Assembly: GCF_004402215.1 (NCBI RefSeq)
Contig: NZ_SOEZ01000079.1
Span: forward strand, 62,001-126,000
From: Cryobacterium tagatosivorans
Lineage (GTDB): Bacteria; Actinomycetota; Actinomycetes; Actinomycetales; Microbacteriaceae
Direction of reading: 5' to 3'
DNA length: 64,000 bases
Made by a program: the position numbers and the translations under genes. A model generated the notes under the pieces. It had not been told where the DNA came from, ran no database searches, and saw nothing but the letters and a program-made list of their open reading frames with translations. Within the stretch, counting starts at the first letter, position 1; every line of letters begins with the position of its first letter. Below, one piece after another: positions 15,402 to 23,064 of this stretch.

Positions 15402-15878
15402 ATGAAGCTGCACGTTCCGATCTCGCTGCGCTGGTCCGACCTGGACGCGTACGGCCACGTCAACAACGCGGAGATGCTGCGCCTGCTCGAAGAGGCGCGC
15501 ATCCAGGCGTTCTGGGTGAGCGACGAGACGGGCGGCTCGATGCTCGGGGCGAGCACCGCGGTGCTCGACGGCAAGCCGGGGGCGGCGACGCTCACCCTCA
15601 TCGGCCGGCAGGAGATCGAGTACCTGGCGCCGGTGCCGTACCTGAGGCAGCCGCTCGACGTGCGGCTGTGGCTGGGCAAGCTCGGCGGCGCCAGCCTCGA
15701 GGTGTGCTACGAGGTCTGGAGCCCGGTGGGCTTCGAACCCGCGGTGCTGTTCACCCGGGCGAGCACGACGATCGTGCTCGTGGATGCCGCGACCGAGCGT
15801 CCGCGCAGGATCAACGAGATTGAACGAGCCGCCTGGACTCCCTACCTCGACGAACCGGTGGCCTTTTCACGGCGCTGA
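15402..15878 (+). CDS. Acyl-CoA thioesterase, 4HBT hotdog family
   Basis: A 158-residue single hotdog-fold protein starting MKLHVPISLRWSDLDAYGHV. RWSDLDAYGHVNNAEMLRLLEEAR is the 4HBT/YbgC signature, with the catalytic Asp and the NN pair. It should hydrolyse acyl-CoA thioesters in the cytoplasm. It follows ettA by 11 bases and is probably cotranscribed. The internal ATG at 15402 was chosen because upstream residues of the open frame belong to the ettA coding region in another frame. Confidence 0.88.
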   Translation: MKLHVPISLRWSDLDAYGHVNNAEMLRLLEEARIQAFWVSDETGGSMLGASTAVLDGKPGAATLTLIGRQEIEYLAPVPYLRQPLDVRLWLGKLGGASLEVCYEVWSPVGFEPAVLFTRASTTIVLVDAATERPRRINEIERAAWTPYLDEPVAFSRR

Positions 15879-15893
15879 CGCCGGCCGGATGGC

Positions 15894-16439
15894 CTAGCGG
15901 GGGTTCTCTGTGAAGAGACCCTCCCAGATCGCCCGGCTTCCGGATTCACCGATGAGCACGGTCTGGTAGGTCGCCATCCCGCCGATCCCGATCGCGAGCA
16001 GCACGAGGATGATGGCGACCGCCCGCCGTCCTCCGCTCCGCGGCGCCTCGGACTGCTGAGGTTCGGACGCCTGAGGTTCGGACTGCTGAGGTTCGGAGCG
16101 TGCCCTCCGGTCAGCCAGGAAGTACCACAGCCAGGTGCCAATGCCGAGCAGGCCCAGGGCCAGCGACCACGGCCAGAGTGCGTTGCCGAGGTCCGCATGA
16201 GTCTCGATCAGCGGCGTGCGGAAGACACGCTCCTTGAGCCATTGGCCGGCCGCCATGGTGAGCGGAACCAGGCCGATCAGGACCAGGCCCATCAGCGCGA
16301 TCAGGATGCCGAGACGCCGCCGGGCCGTCGGCCAGGCCGCGGCGAGCAGCACGCAGAGTGCCGTGACCGGCACGAGGACGACGACCACGTGCACCAGCAG
16401 CGCGTGCAGCGGCAGGCCATTGACGTTGAAGAGGTCCAT
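15894..16439 (-). CDS. DUF2231-type integral membrane protein
   Basis: A 181-residue membrane protein beginning MDLFNVNGLPLHALLVHVVV. HALLVHVVVVLVPV is the conserved His-containing start of DUF2231 proteins. Three to four membrane helices occur at residues 10-35, 44-66, 88-112 and 141-160, with a Glu/Gln/Pro/Ser-rich spacer (QQSEPQASEPQQSEAPR) before the last. Such proteins are often beside electron-transfer or metal-related genes. Here it lies 13 bases downstream of a Rieske protein, so the two may form a redox pair in the membrane; function is not established. Confidence 0.8.
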   Translation of the reverse strand: MDLFNVNGLPLHALLVHVVVVLVPVTALCVLLAAAWPTARRRLGILIALMGLVLIGLVPLTMAAGQWLKERVFRTPLIETHADLGNALWPWSLALGLLGIGTWLWYFLADRRARSEPQQSEPQASEPQQSEAPRSGGRRAVAIILVLLAIGIGGMATYQTVLIGESGSRAIWEGLFTENPR

Positions 16440-16452
16440 GTGGGTGATCTCC

Positions 16453-16872
16453 CTAGCCGGCCAGGACCCGGTCCCCGTCGATCGTGACGGTGATCTTCTC
16501 CAGCGGGCGGGGAGCCGGGCCGCCCAGGACCGCCCCGGTGGTGGAGTTGAAGCGGGATCCGTGGCAGGGGCAGTCGAACTCGCCCTTCCCCGGTGCCACC
16601 GGGCAGCCCAGGTGGGTGCAGATGGCGCTGAAGGCGACGACCTCGCCCGCCTTCGGCTGGCTGAGCAGGACCGGCTTCTGGTCGAGGGTGGCCGAGATCG
16701 AGCCGCCCACCGGGATGTCCGCCAGCCTGGCGATTTCGACCGGCTTGCCCGTTCCTTTCGATGACGAGCCGGAGGACCCGGACGGCGCCGCGCAGCCGGC
16801 GAGGGCGAGGGCCGTTCCGGCGCCTCCGATCAGGATGACGGTGCGACGTGTGACATCCGGTGCGTGCGACAT
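16453..16872 (-). CDS. Rieske [2Fe-2S] protein, Tat-exported lipoprotein
   Basis: A 139-residue redox protein. ATG 16872 follows AAGGAG by 7 bases and was preferred over 16935. The N-terminus (TRRTVILIGGAGTALALAGC) has a twin-arginine motif, a hydrophobic core and a lipobox LAGC, so it is probably exported folded and lipid-anchored outside the membrane. The cluster ligands are clear: CTHLGC and CPCHGS, followed by GGPAPRPL. The family mediates one-electron transfer. Together with the DUF2231 gene it is divergent from an ECF sigma / anti-sigma pair, which suggests regulation by that sigma factor. Confidence 0.92.
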   Translation of the reverse strand: MSHAPDVTRRTVILIGGAGTALALAGCAAPSGSSGSSSKGTGKPVEIARLADIPVGGSISATLDQKPVLLSQPKAGEVVAFSAICTHLGCPVAPGKGEFDCPCHGSRFNSTTGAVLGGPAPRPLEKITVTIDGDRVLAG

Positions 16873-16922
16873 GGTGCTCCTTCGTAGAACGGTCAGGATT
16901 AGATTGGCACGGTGAACGCCGG

Positions 16923-17010
16923 GACCGGTATTCATAGCGACCGGTATTCATAACAACGAGACGGCGTGCCGTTTGGTTCAGGCCCGCCGGGTTTTCGGCC
17001 CGGCTGAACC
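16923..17010. promoter_or_regulatory. Divergent control region with 14-bp tandem repeat and inverted repeat
   Basis: GACCGGTATTCATA is repeated exactly at 16923-16936 and 16939-16952, a 16-bp period. Downstream an inverted repeat has arms GGTTCAG (16975-16981) and CTGAACC (17004-17010). Both lie between the Rieske gene and the ECF sigma gene. They are good candidates for regulator sites or for the ECF promoter. Confidence 0.5.
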
Positions 17011-17051
17011 GGCGACGCCCGCGTCTCGTGTTATCTCGGGAGGTGTGTGTG

Positions 17052-17561
17052 ATGGCGGACGACCGCACGGAGTTGTTGCGTGCGCTCCACGACGAGCATG
17101 CCCCGGCGCTGCGGCGGTATGTGCAACGGCTGACCGGCGACGCGGCCCTCGCCGACGACGTGGTCCAGGAGACGCTGCTGCGCGCCTGGCGGCGCCCCCG
17201 GGTTCTCGACCAGTCGGAGGCCTCGGCCCGGGCCTGGCTCTTCACCGTCGCCCGCAACCTGGTCATCGACGATCGCCGGTCCGCCCGCGCCCGGCACGAG
17301 ATCGGCACGGACCGGATGCCCGAGGCCGTCACGGCCGACCAGACCGACGCGATGCTCGACTCCTGGCTGGTCGCCGACGCCCTGGCGGCACTGTCGCCGG
17401 AGCACCGCGCCGTCGTCGTCTGCGCCTTTTATCGCGGCCAGTCGGTCGCGGAGACCGCGCGCCTGCTCGACATTCCCCCGGGGACGGTGAAGTCGCGCCT
17501 GCATTACGCGCTACGCGCCCTGCGCCTGGCCCTGCAGGAGAGGGGGGTGACCGAGCGATGA
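17052..17561 (+). CDS. ECF sigma factor, SigL-like
   Basis: A 169-residue sigma-70 factor (MADDRTELLRALHDEHAPAL). Region 2 contains ADDVVQETLLRAWRRP and ARAWLFTVARNLVIDDRRSA; region 4 contains LSPEHRAVVVCAFYRGQSVA then PGTVKSRLHYALRALR, which reads the -35 box. It overlaps the anti-sigma gene by ATGA, the classical arrangement for a co-regulated pair, and is divergent from the Rieske operon. GGGAGGTG precedes the start. Similarity of the architecture to the SigL/RslA group is inference, and the stimulus is unknown. Confidence 0.9.
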   Translation: MADDRTELLRALHDEHAPALRRYVQRLTGDAALADDVVQETLLRAWRRPRVLDQSEASARAWLFTVARNLVIDDRRSARARHEIGTDRMPEAVTADQTDAMLDSWLVADALAALSPEHRAVVVCAFYRGQSVAETARLLDIPPGTVKSRLHYALRALRLALQERGVTER

Positions 17562-18262
17562 GCGCGCCAGGGGATGTCTACGGGGATTGGGATGCCGCCT
17601 ACGTCGCGGGTGCCCTCGGACCGGAGGAGCGGCGGGAGTTCGAACGGCACCTGCGCGACTGCGCGTCGTGCTCCCGAGCGGTCGCCGAGCTGGCCGGGCT
17701 GCCGGGGCTGCTGGCGACGATTCCGGTCGACCAGGCCCTGCTGCAAGGTGACGCGGCAGGCGCCATGCGGCCGACCGACGCCGGGCTGGAACGCCTGCTG
17801 ACGGCCGCACGCCGGGAGAGGACCCGGGGACGCGCCCTAATGGCGGGCGCGATCGTGGCGGTCGCGGCGGCCGCGGCGGCGGTGGCGCTGCTGCTGCCGG
17901 GCTGGCTGGGGTCCCCGGCCGAGACGGCGGCGACGATCGCGCTGGAGCAGGTGGTGCCGAGTCCGCTCGGCGCCGACATCCGGCTGACCGGCGAGTCCTG
18001 GGGAACCCGGATCGAGTCGACCTGCCGGTACGCGGACTCGGGCTACGGCACGGAGGCCCAGGCCTACGCCCTCTACGTCACCGACGTGAATGGCGCCTCG
18101 AGCATGGTGGCGACCTGGTCGGCCGGGCCGGGCACCACAGTCCGGCCCGTGGGCACGACGAGCCTGGCGCCGGGAGACATCCGGACGGTCGACATCCGCT
18201 CCGTGGAGACGGGGCAGGTGCTGTTGGAGTCCGGCCCGTCGCCCGGGCGCCAGGCCGGTTAG
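17558..18262 (+). CDS. Zinc-type anti-sigma factor, membrane-anchored
   Basis: A 234-residue protein starting MSAPGDVYGDWDAAYVAGAL. The N-terminal anti-sigma domain has the ZAS motif RHLRDCASC (His-x3-Cys-x2-Cys), which coordinates zinc and usually senses redox state. One membrane helix lies at about residues 95-117, and the C-terminal about 115 residues form an extracytoplasmic domain (an anti-sigma-K-like part around SPLGADIRLTGESW). It should hold the preceding sigma factor inactive at the membrane. Its stop overlaps the stop of the convergent tesB-like gene by 4 bases. Confidence 0.9.
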   Translation: MSAPGDVYGDWDAAYVAGALGPEERREFERHLRDCASCSRAVAELAGLPGLLATIPVDQALLQGDAAGAMRPTDAGLERLLTAARRERTRGRALMAGAIVAVAAAAAAVALLLPGWLGSPAETAATIALEQVVPSPLGADIRLTGESWGTRIESTCRYADSGYGTEAQAYALYVTDVNGASSMVATWSAGPGTTVRPVGTTSLAPGDIRTVDIRSVETGQVLLESGPSPGRQAG

Positions 18263-19134
18263 TCGGCCTTTCGCGGCAGGCGGACCATGCCCTCCTGGGC
18301 GACGCTCGCCAGGAGCAGGCCGTCCCGGCTGTAGATGCTGCCCGTGGACAGTCCGCGCCCGCCCTGCGCGGTCGGGGAGTCCTGCAGGTAGAGCAGCCAT
18401 TCATCCACGCGCCCGAACCGGTGCCACCACATGGCGTGGTCCAGGCTGGCGACCTTGAGGCCGGGCGTGGCCCAGGGCAGGCCGTGGCGGCGCAGCACCG
18501 GCTCCATGATCGAGTAGTCGCTGGCATAGGCGAGGGCGGCCCGGTGCAGGTCGGGGTCGTCCGGCATCGGGCCCAGGGACTTCAGCCACACGCCCTGGCG
18601 TCCGGTGCGCGCGCCCTCGACGGCGAGGTAGATCGGCGAGGGAATGTGGCGCATGTCGAAGGGCCGCTCATTGGCCCAGTACCGCGCCACCGAGTGGTCG
18701 AGGTGGCCCAGGGTCTCCTCCGCCGAGGGCAGCGACTCCGGATCCGGGATGTCCGTCGGCATCTCGATGTGGTGTTCCAGGCCCTCGTCTGCGTCCTGGA
18801 AGGACGCGATCATCGACAGGATCGGCAGGCCGTCCTGGTAGCACTGCGTGCGCCGGGTCGAGAACGAGCGGCCGTCGTGGATGCGTTCGACCGAGAACGT
18901 GATCGGCTGGGTGACGTCCCCCGGGCGCAGGAAGTAGCCGTGCATGGAATGCACGTGGCGCTCGTCCGGCACGGTGCGCATGGCCGCGACGAGGGACTGG
19001 GCGAGCACCTGCCCGCCGAAAACGCGGCCGTGCGGCATCCACTGGGAGACGCCGGTGAAGATGTCCTCGCTGGTGCGGGCACCCGTGTCGGTGAGATCCA
19101 GGGCGGCCAGGAGACCTTCCATCGGCGTGTTCAT
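18259..19134 (-). CDS. tesB: Acyl-CoA thioesterase II
   Basis: A 291-residue double-hotdog thioesterase. RVFGGQVLAQSLVAA, HSMHGYFLRPGD and the second-domain SLDHAMWWHRF are family signatures, with the catalytic Asp in the latter. The enzyme releases fatty acids from acyl-CoAs. The start at 19134 follows GAGGAG. It is the second thioesterase gene in this stretch and stands alone on its strand, convergent with the anti-sigma gene. Confidence 0.92.
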   Translation of the reverse strand: MNTPMEGLLAALDLTDTGARTSEDIFTGVSQWMPHGRVFGGQVLAQSLVAAMRTVPDERHVHSMHGYFLRPGDVTQPITFSVERIHDGRSFSTRRTQCYQDGLPILSMIASFQDADEGLEHHIEMPTDIPDPESLPSAEETLGHLDHSVARYWANERPFDMRHIPSPIYLAVEGARTGRQGVWLKSLGPMPDDPDLHRAALAYASDYSIMEPVLRRHGLPWATPGLKVASLDHAMWWHRFGRVDEWLLYLQDSPTAQGGRGLSTGSIYSRDGLLLASVAQEGMVRLPRKAD

Positions 19135-19213
19135 GGCTTCTCCTCGGTGCTGGCTGTGGTGCCGCCAGGGAACCCGGCGTGAGCCCCGACGTATCTTGGT
19201 AGTTTAGGAGCAG

Positions 19214-19891
19214 ATGAGCCAGTCATTTTCCCTCGCAGATTCCCTGTCCCTCGCCGACCTCCAGGTCTACCTCTCGCGCGCCGCCCGCGTCGAGGACGGA
19301 TCCGTCCGCCTGATTTCCGCCGCCGGGGTGCTCGCGGTGTACACCGCGATCCTCTATCCGCGCGGCCTGCTCGACTCCAGCCCGACCGTGCTGGGCCTGC
19401 GCACGTTCGCCCTGACCGAGCCGGTCGAGCTCGACGCCGTCGTCCCGGTGCGGTCGTTGCTCGACCGGGTCGCCCGCCTGGCCGGCGCCGCCGTCGACCC
19501 GGGCGCGCCGGTCACCGTCACCGTCCCGCTCGAGGTGAGCACCGTCACCTGGGCCGGGATCTCCCCGCCCCGCGGCGGCTGGCAGCCGCACGGCCAGACG
19601 GATGCCGCCGTCCTGGAAAGCGCCGCCCGAGCCGGAATCGACGAGGTCGCGGCGTCGATCCCGGCCGGAACCGGCGAGCAGATCGTGCAGCGGGTGCGCT
19701 CCGAGGTCTGGGGCCGACCCGTCGAGGACCTCGACTTCGTGCCCAGCGGCGCCGCCTTCGCCGCCTACAGCCTCGGCTTCCTGTCGCCGGACGAGCCGGT
19801 CGCGCTCTTCGAGACCGGCCCCTGGACCCGGCTGAGCACGAGCCGCGGCCACATCCTCGTGCGCCGCAAGCCCTGGACCCTCAAGGCCTGA
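19214..19891 (+). CDS. Conserved hypothetical protein, 225 aa
   Basis: A 225-residue soluble protein, Val/Ala-rich, beginning MSQSFSLADSLSLADLQVYL. It has an N-terminal region typical of a small alpha/beta domain and a C-terminal part with WTRLSTSRGHILVRRKPWTL. I recognise no catalytic motif. The start follows AGGAG, and a TAGTTT box lies 7 bases upstream, so both leadered and leaderless initiation are possible. It stands between tesB (divergent) and the PucR regulator (convergent) and is probably a monocistronic gene of unknown role. Confidence 0.7.
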   Translation: MSQSFSLADSLSLADLQVYLSRAARVEDGSVRLISAAGVLAVYTAILYPRGLLDSSPTVLGLRTFALTEPVELDAVVPVRSLLDRVARLAGAAVDPGAPVTVTVPLEVSTVTWAGISPPRGGWQPHGQTDAAVLESAARAGIDEVAASIPAGTGEQIVQRVRSEVWGRPVEDLDFVPSGAAFAAYSLGFLSPDEPVALFETGPWTRLSTSRGHILVRRKPWTLKA

Positions 19892-19893
19892 CC

Positions 19894-19968
19894 CGCCCCG
19901 GTGATCACGCCCGGTGATCGGGCCCCGGTGGTCGAGCCCCGGTGGTCGAGCCCCCCGGTGATCGAGCT
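19894..19968. repeat. Degenerate tandem repeat between convergent genes
   Basis: Five imperfect units of about 14-16 bases with the core CCCCGGTGRTCGAG fill the spacer between the 225-aa gene and the PucR gene. Two adjacent units, GCCCCGGTGGTCGA, are identical. Replication slippage could explain it. Confidence 0.55.
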
Positions 19969-19991
19969 TGTCCAGATCCGACCTCCGCCGG

Positions 19992-21536
19992 TCAGCCGGC
20001 GGCGACGAAAGCCGCCCAGAGGTCGGCGCGGGCCGGGAAGGCCGCGAGGTCCCGCCCGAGCACCTGCTCCGCCTGGCCGATGCGAGCCCGGAGGGTGTGC
20101 CGGTGCACGCCGAGCACGTCCGCGGCCGGCCCGTACTGTCCGTTGTGTTCCAGCCAGACCCTGACACTGGCGAGCAACTCGGTGCCCCGCTCCGCGTCAT
20201 GGCGAACGAGCGGCTCGAGGGTTGCCCGGCCCACGTCCCCGGCATCCGTCCTGGCCAGGTAGGCGAGCACGCCCTGACGGGACACAATCTCGAATTCCAG
20301 CACGGCAGGGGCCCCGTCCCGGGACCTCTCCAGCGCCCGCTCGGCCTGGGCCAGCGCGCGCGGCAGGGCGCCGTACTCGGCCGGATCCGACACCCCGATG
20401 TGCAGGCCGAAGGCCGTGCTGAGCTCGGTGAGCAGCGGGCCTGTCGTCCGGTCCACCAGGAGCACGATCATCGCCCTCTGCCGGGCGAAGAAGAGTTGCC
20501 CCGGCCGGGCCTCGACGCGCAGCTCGAGGAGTTCGATGAGGTCTTCGAGCCCGTCGCGTCCCGTGCCGATCGCGGCGATCCGCACCGGTGCGGCCGGCAG
20601 CGGCCCCCACAGATCGCCGATGATGCTCTGCACGAGTTCGACGCTGCCGCCGAGCAGCGCCTGCAACAGCCCGGACCGCAGTTTCCCCCGCGCCCGGCCG
20701 AGCGCGCTGTTCTGTTCCAGGGCGAGTCCGGCGAGCGCGACGACGCTCGTCACCACCTCCTGGCCGGCCGGGTCGAGCTCGACCTGGCCGCCCAGGGCCA
20801 GCACGCCGCGGAGCTGGCCGCCCCGGCCGAGAGTCTGCAGGGTCACGCTTTCGCCGCCGTCGACCACCGTGCTGCTGGCGCGCTGCCCCCGCCGAAGCAA
20901 GAGGGCGGCCTCGCGCTGAAGCATGTCGGACGGTCCGCCGACGCCGGAGCGGGCGAACGCATCCCGGGGGAAGACCCGGTCGAGCCCGCCGGTCGCATCG
21001 AACAACGCGACCCAGTGCCCGAGCTGGCGGGAGAGCTCGCTCAGCGTGGCCCCCAACCCGTCGGGGCGGAGCGCGGCCAGCGCGATGGCTCGCTGCGCCC
21101 CGAGTGTCCAGGTGTGGCGGGCGAAGCGTTCCTCCGCCACCATGTCGCCGGCCGCGCGGGCCACCGCGATGAACGGCGTCCGGTAGGGCACCTCGAAGAG
21201 CGGCAGCCCGTCGGCGAGGCAGGCCGCGACCAGCGCGTCCGGTGTTCCCTCGCGCACCACCTCGGTGCCGAAGCCGAGGCCGGTGATGCCTCGTTCGCGC
21301 AGCCGCGCCACGTAGCCGCGGGAGAAGGCCTCCCCCGGCGCATCCGAGGTGAACTGGGTTCCCGTCGTGAGCAGGACCTGGCTGGGGGAGAGGAAGGGCG
21401 TCGGGTCGGCCAGGTCGGAACTGTGCACCCATTCCAGACCCTGGTCGAGGGAACCGGGTGGTAGGTCGCCCTCGGGCGTGAGCAGCCGCAGGGACAGCTC
21501 TGGCCTGGCCAGCAGGCGACGGAGGGTGGGAAGCAC
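19992..21536 (-). CDS. PucR-family transcriptional regulator of GABA genes
   Basis: A 514-residue regulator. The N-terminal PucR domain (LTPEGDLPPG, LLTTGTQFTS, GITGLGFGTEV) is followed by a GGDEF-like sensor region and a C-terminal PucR helix-turn-helix: VRVWLEHNGQYGPAADVLGV then HRHTLRARIGQAEQVL. Members control purine, amino-acid or GABA catabolism. It is divergent from gabT-gabD across 163 bases, so activation by GABA or a degradation product is the natural prediction. Its own start at 21536 is the first ATG in frame. Confidence 0.88.
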   Translation of the reverse strand: MLPTLRRLLARPELSLRLLTPEGDLPPGSLDQGLEWVHSSDLADPTPFLSPSQVLLTTGTQFTSDAPGEAFSRGYVARLRERGITGLGFGTEVVREGTPDALVAACLADGLPLFEVPYRTPFIAVARAAGDMVAEERFARHTWTLGAQRAIALAALRPDGLGATLSELSRQLGHWVALFDATGGLDRVFPRDAFARSGVGGPSDMLQREAALLLRRGQRASSTVVDGGESVTLQTLGRGGQLRGVLALGGQVELDPAGQEVVTSVVALAGLALEQNSALGRARGKLRSGLLQALLGGSVELVQSIIGDLWGPLPAAPVRIAAIGTGRDGLEDLIELLELRVEARPGQLFFARQRAMIVLLVDRTTGPLLTELSTAFGLHIGVSDPAEYGALPRALAQAERALERSRDGAPAVLEFEIVSRQGVLAYLARTDAGDVGRATLEPLVRHDAERGTELLASVRVWLEHNGQYGPAADVLGVHRHTLRARIGQAEQVLGRDLAAFPARADLWAAFVAAG

Positions 21537-21699
21537 GGGGAACCGAATCGGTTGTCTGACGCTTATACAGCGTGGCGATTACTGGACCTCTAACTATACG
21601 TTGTGGCAGGCCGGCGGGCCGCCGGGCGTGCTTAGCATGGCCGAGTTGGCGTCGTTGCCCGTGGCGACGACGCAGATCGGTTCGAGAACTGGAGCAGTC

Positions 21700-23064
21700 A
21701 TGACACACGTTGATACCCCGAGCACGGTCGCACCCGTTGGTGGACCGTCACTTCCTCAGGAACGCCGCCTGGTGACGGCCATCCCCGGCCCGAAATCGCT
21801 CGAGTTGACCCGCCGCAAGGAGCAGACGATCTCCGGGGGCGTTGGCACGACCATCCCGGTCTACACCGTTGCCGCCGGTGGCGGCGTGCTCGTCGACGTC
21901 GACGGCAACTCGCTGATCGATCTCGGCTCGGGCATCGCGGTGACCGGCGTGGGCAACAGCGCCCCGCGCGTCGTGGCCGCCGTCGCCGCCCAGCTCGCGC
22001 AGTTCACCCACACCTGTTTCAGCGTCGCCCCGTACGACGGCTACATCGAGGTCGCCGAGGCGCTCAACCGGCTCACCCCCGGCGACCACGCCAAGCGAAG
22101 CGCCCTGTTCAATTCCGGCGCCGAAGCCGTGGAGAACGCGGTCAAGTTCGCCCGGCACTACACCGGCCGGCAGGCAGTGCTCGCCTTCGATCACGCGTAC
22201 CACGGCCGCACCACCCTGACCATGGGCCTCACCGCCAAGAACCTGCCCTACAAGAACGGCTTCGGCCCGTTCGCCGCCGAGATCTACCGCGCCCCGCTGT
22301 CCTACCCGTTCCGGGACGGCGGCCTTGACGGCGTCGAGGCCGCGAAGCGCGTGATCAGCCAGGTCGAGAAGCAGATCGGCGCGAACAACCTGGCCGCGAT
22401 GATCATCGAGCCCATCCAGGGCGAGGGCGGTTTCATCGTCCCCGCCGCCGGGTTCCTGCCCACCCTCGTCGACTGGTGCCGCGCCAACGGCGTCGTCTTC
22501 ATCGCCGACGAGGTACAGACCGGTTTCGCCCGAACCGGCGACATGTTCGCCAGCGACCACGAGGGCATCGTTCCGGACCTCATGGTGCTGGCCAAGGGCA
22601 TCGCCGGCGGCCTTCCGCTGTCCGCGGTCACCGGTCGCGCCGAGATCATGGACGCGCCGCAGGTCGGCGGTATCGGCGGCACCTACGGTGGAAACCCGCT
22701 CGCCTGCGCGGCGGCTCTCGCCACCATCGACAGCTACGAATCCGACAACCTGGTCGAGCGGGCACGGGAGATCGGCGCCATCCTGACCGAGCGCCTGTCC
22801 GCGTTGCAGGCCGAGGACGCCCGCATCGGCGAGGTCCGCGGACGCGGGGCGATGATGGCCGTCGAACTGGTCGACCCGGCAACGGGGGAGCCGGATGCCG
22901 CACTCACCGGCCGGGTCGCCGCGGCCGCCCACGCCGCCGGCGTCATCCTGCTCACCTGCGGGACCTACGGCAACGTCATCCGTTTCCTGCCGCCGCTGAG
23001 CATGCCGGACCACCTGCTCGTCGAGGGCCTGCAGGTCGTCGCCGACGCACTGGCCGCAGCATGA
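21700..23064 (+). CDS. gabT: 4-aminobutyrate aminotransferase
   Basis: A 454-residue class III PLP aminotransferase that converts GABA plus 2-oxoglutarate to succinic semialdehyde and glutamate. Start at 21700 (MTHVDTPSTVAP) was chosen on the GGAG RBS; longer in-frame extensions lie in the promoter region. Visible features are the GAEAVENAVKFAR PLP-phosphate-binding turn, EPIQGEGGFIVP, IADEVQTGFARTG, and the PLP lysine in LAKGIAGGLPLSAV. It overlaps gabD by ATGA, so the two enzymes are made together. Confidence 0.95.
   Translation: MTHVDTPSTVAPVGGPSLPQERRLVTAIPGPKSLELTRRKEQTISGGVGTTIPVYTVAAGGGVLVDVDGNSLIDLGSGIAVTGVGNSAPRVVAAVAAQLAQFTHTCFSVAPYDGYIEVAEALNRLTPGDHAKRSALFNSGAEAVENAVKFARHYTGRQAVLAFDHAYHGRTTLTMGLTAKNLPYKNGFGPFAAEIYRAPLSYPFRDGGLDGVEAAKRVISQVEKQIGANNLAAMIIEPIQGEGGFIVPAAGFLPTLVDWCRANGVVFIADEVQTGFARTGDMFASDHEGIVPDLMVLAKGIAGGLPLSAVTGRAEIMDAPQVGGIGGTYGGNPLACAAALATIDSYESDNLVERAREIGAILTERLSALQAEDARIGEVRGRGAMMAVELVDPATGEPDAALTGRVAAAAHAAGVILLTCGTYGNVIRFLPPLSMPDHLLVEGLQVVADALAAA

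Noticed and set aside
19894-19968. Functional regulatory array in the GGTGATCG repeats
   Set aside because: Units are degenerate and lie between two convergent gene ends, so a simple slippage repeat is more likely.
20197-21708. 503-codon frame on the same strand as the PucR gene
   Set aside because: Arg/Pro/Gly-rich out-of-frame shadow of the PucR coding sequence.
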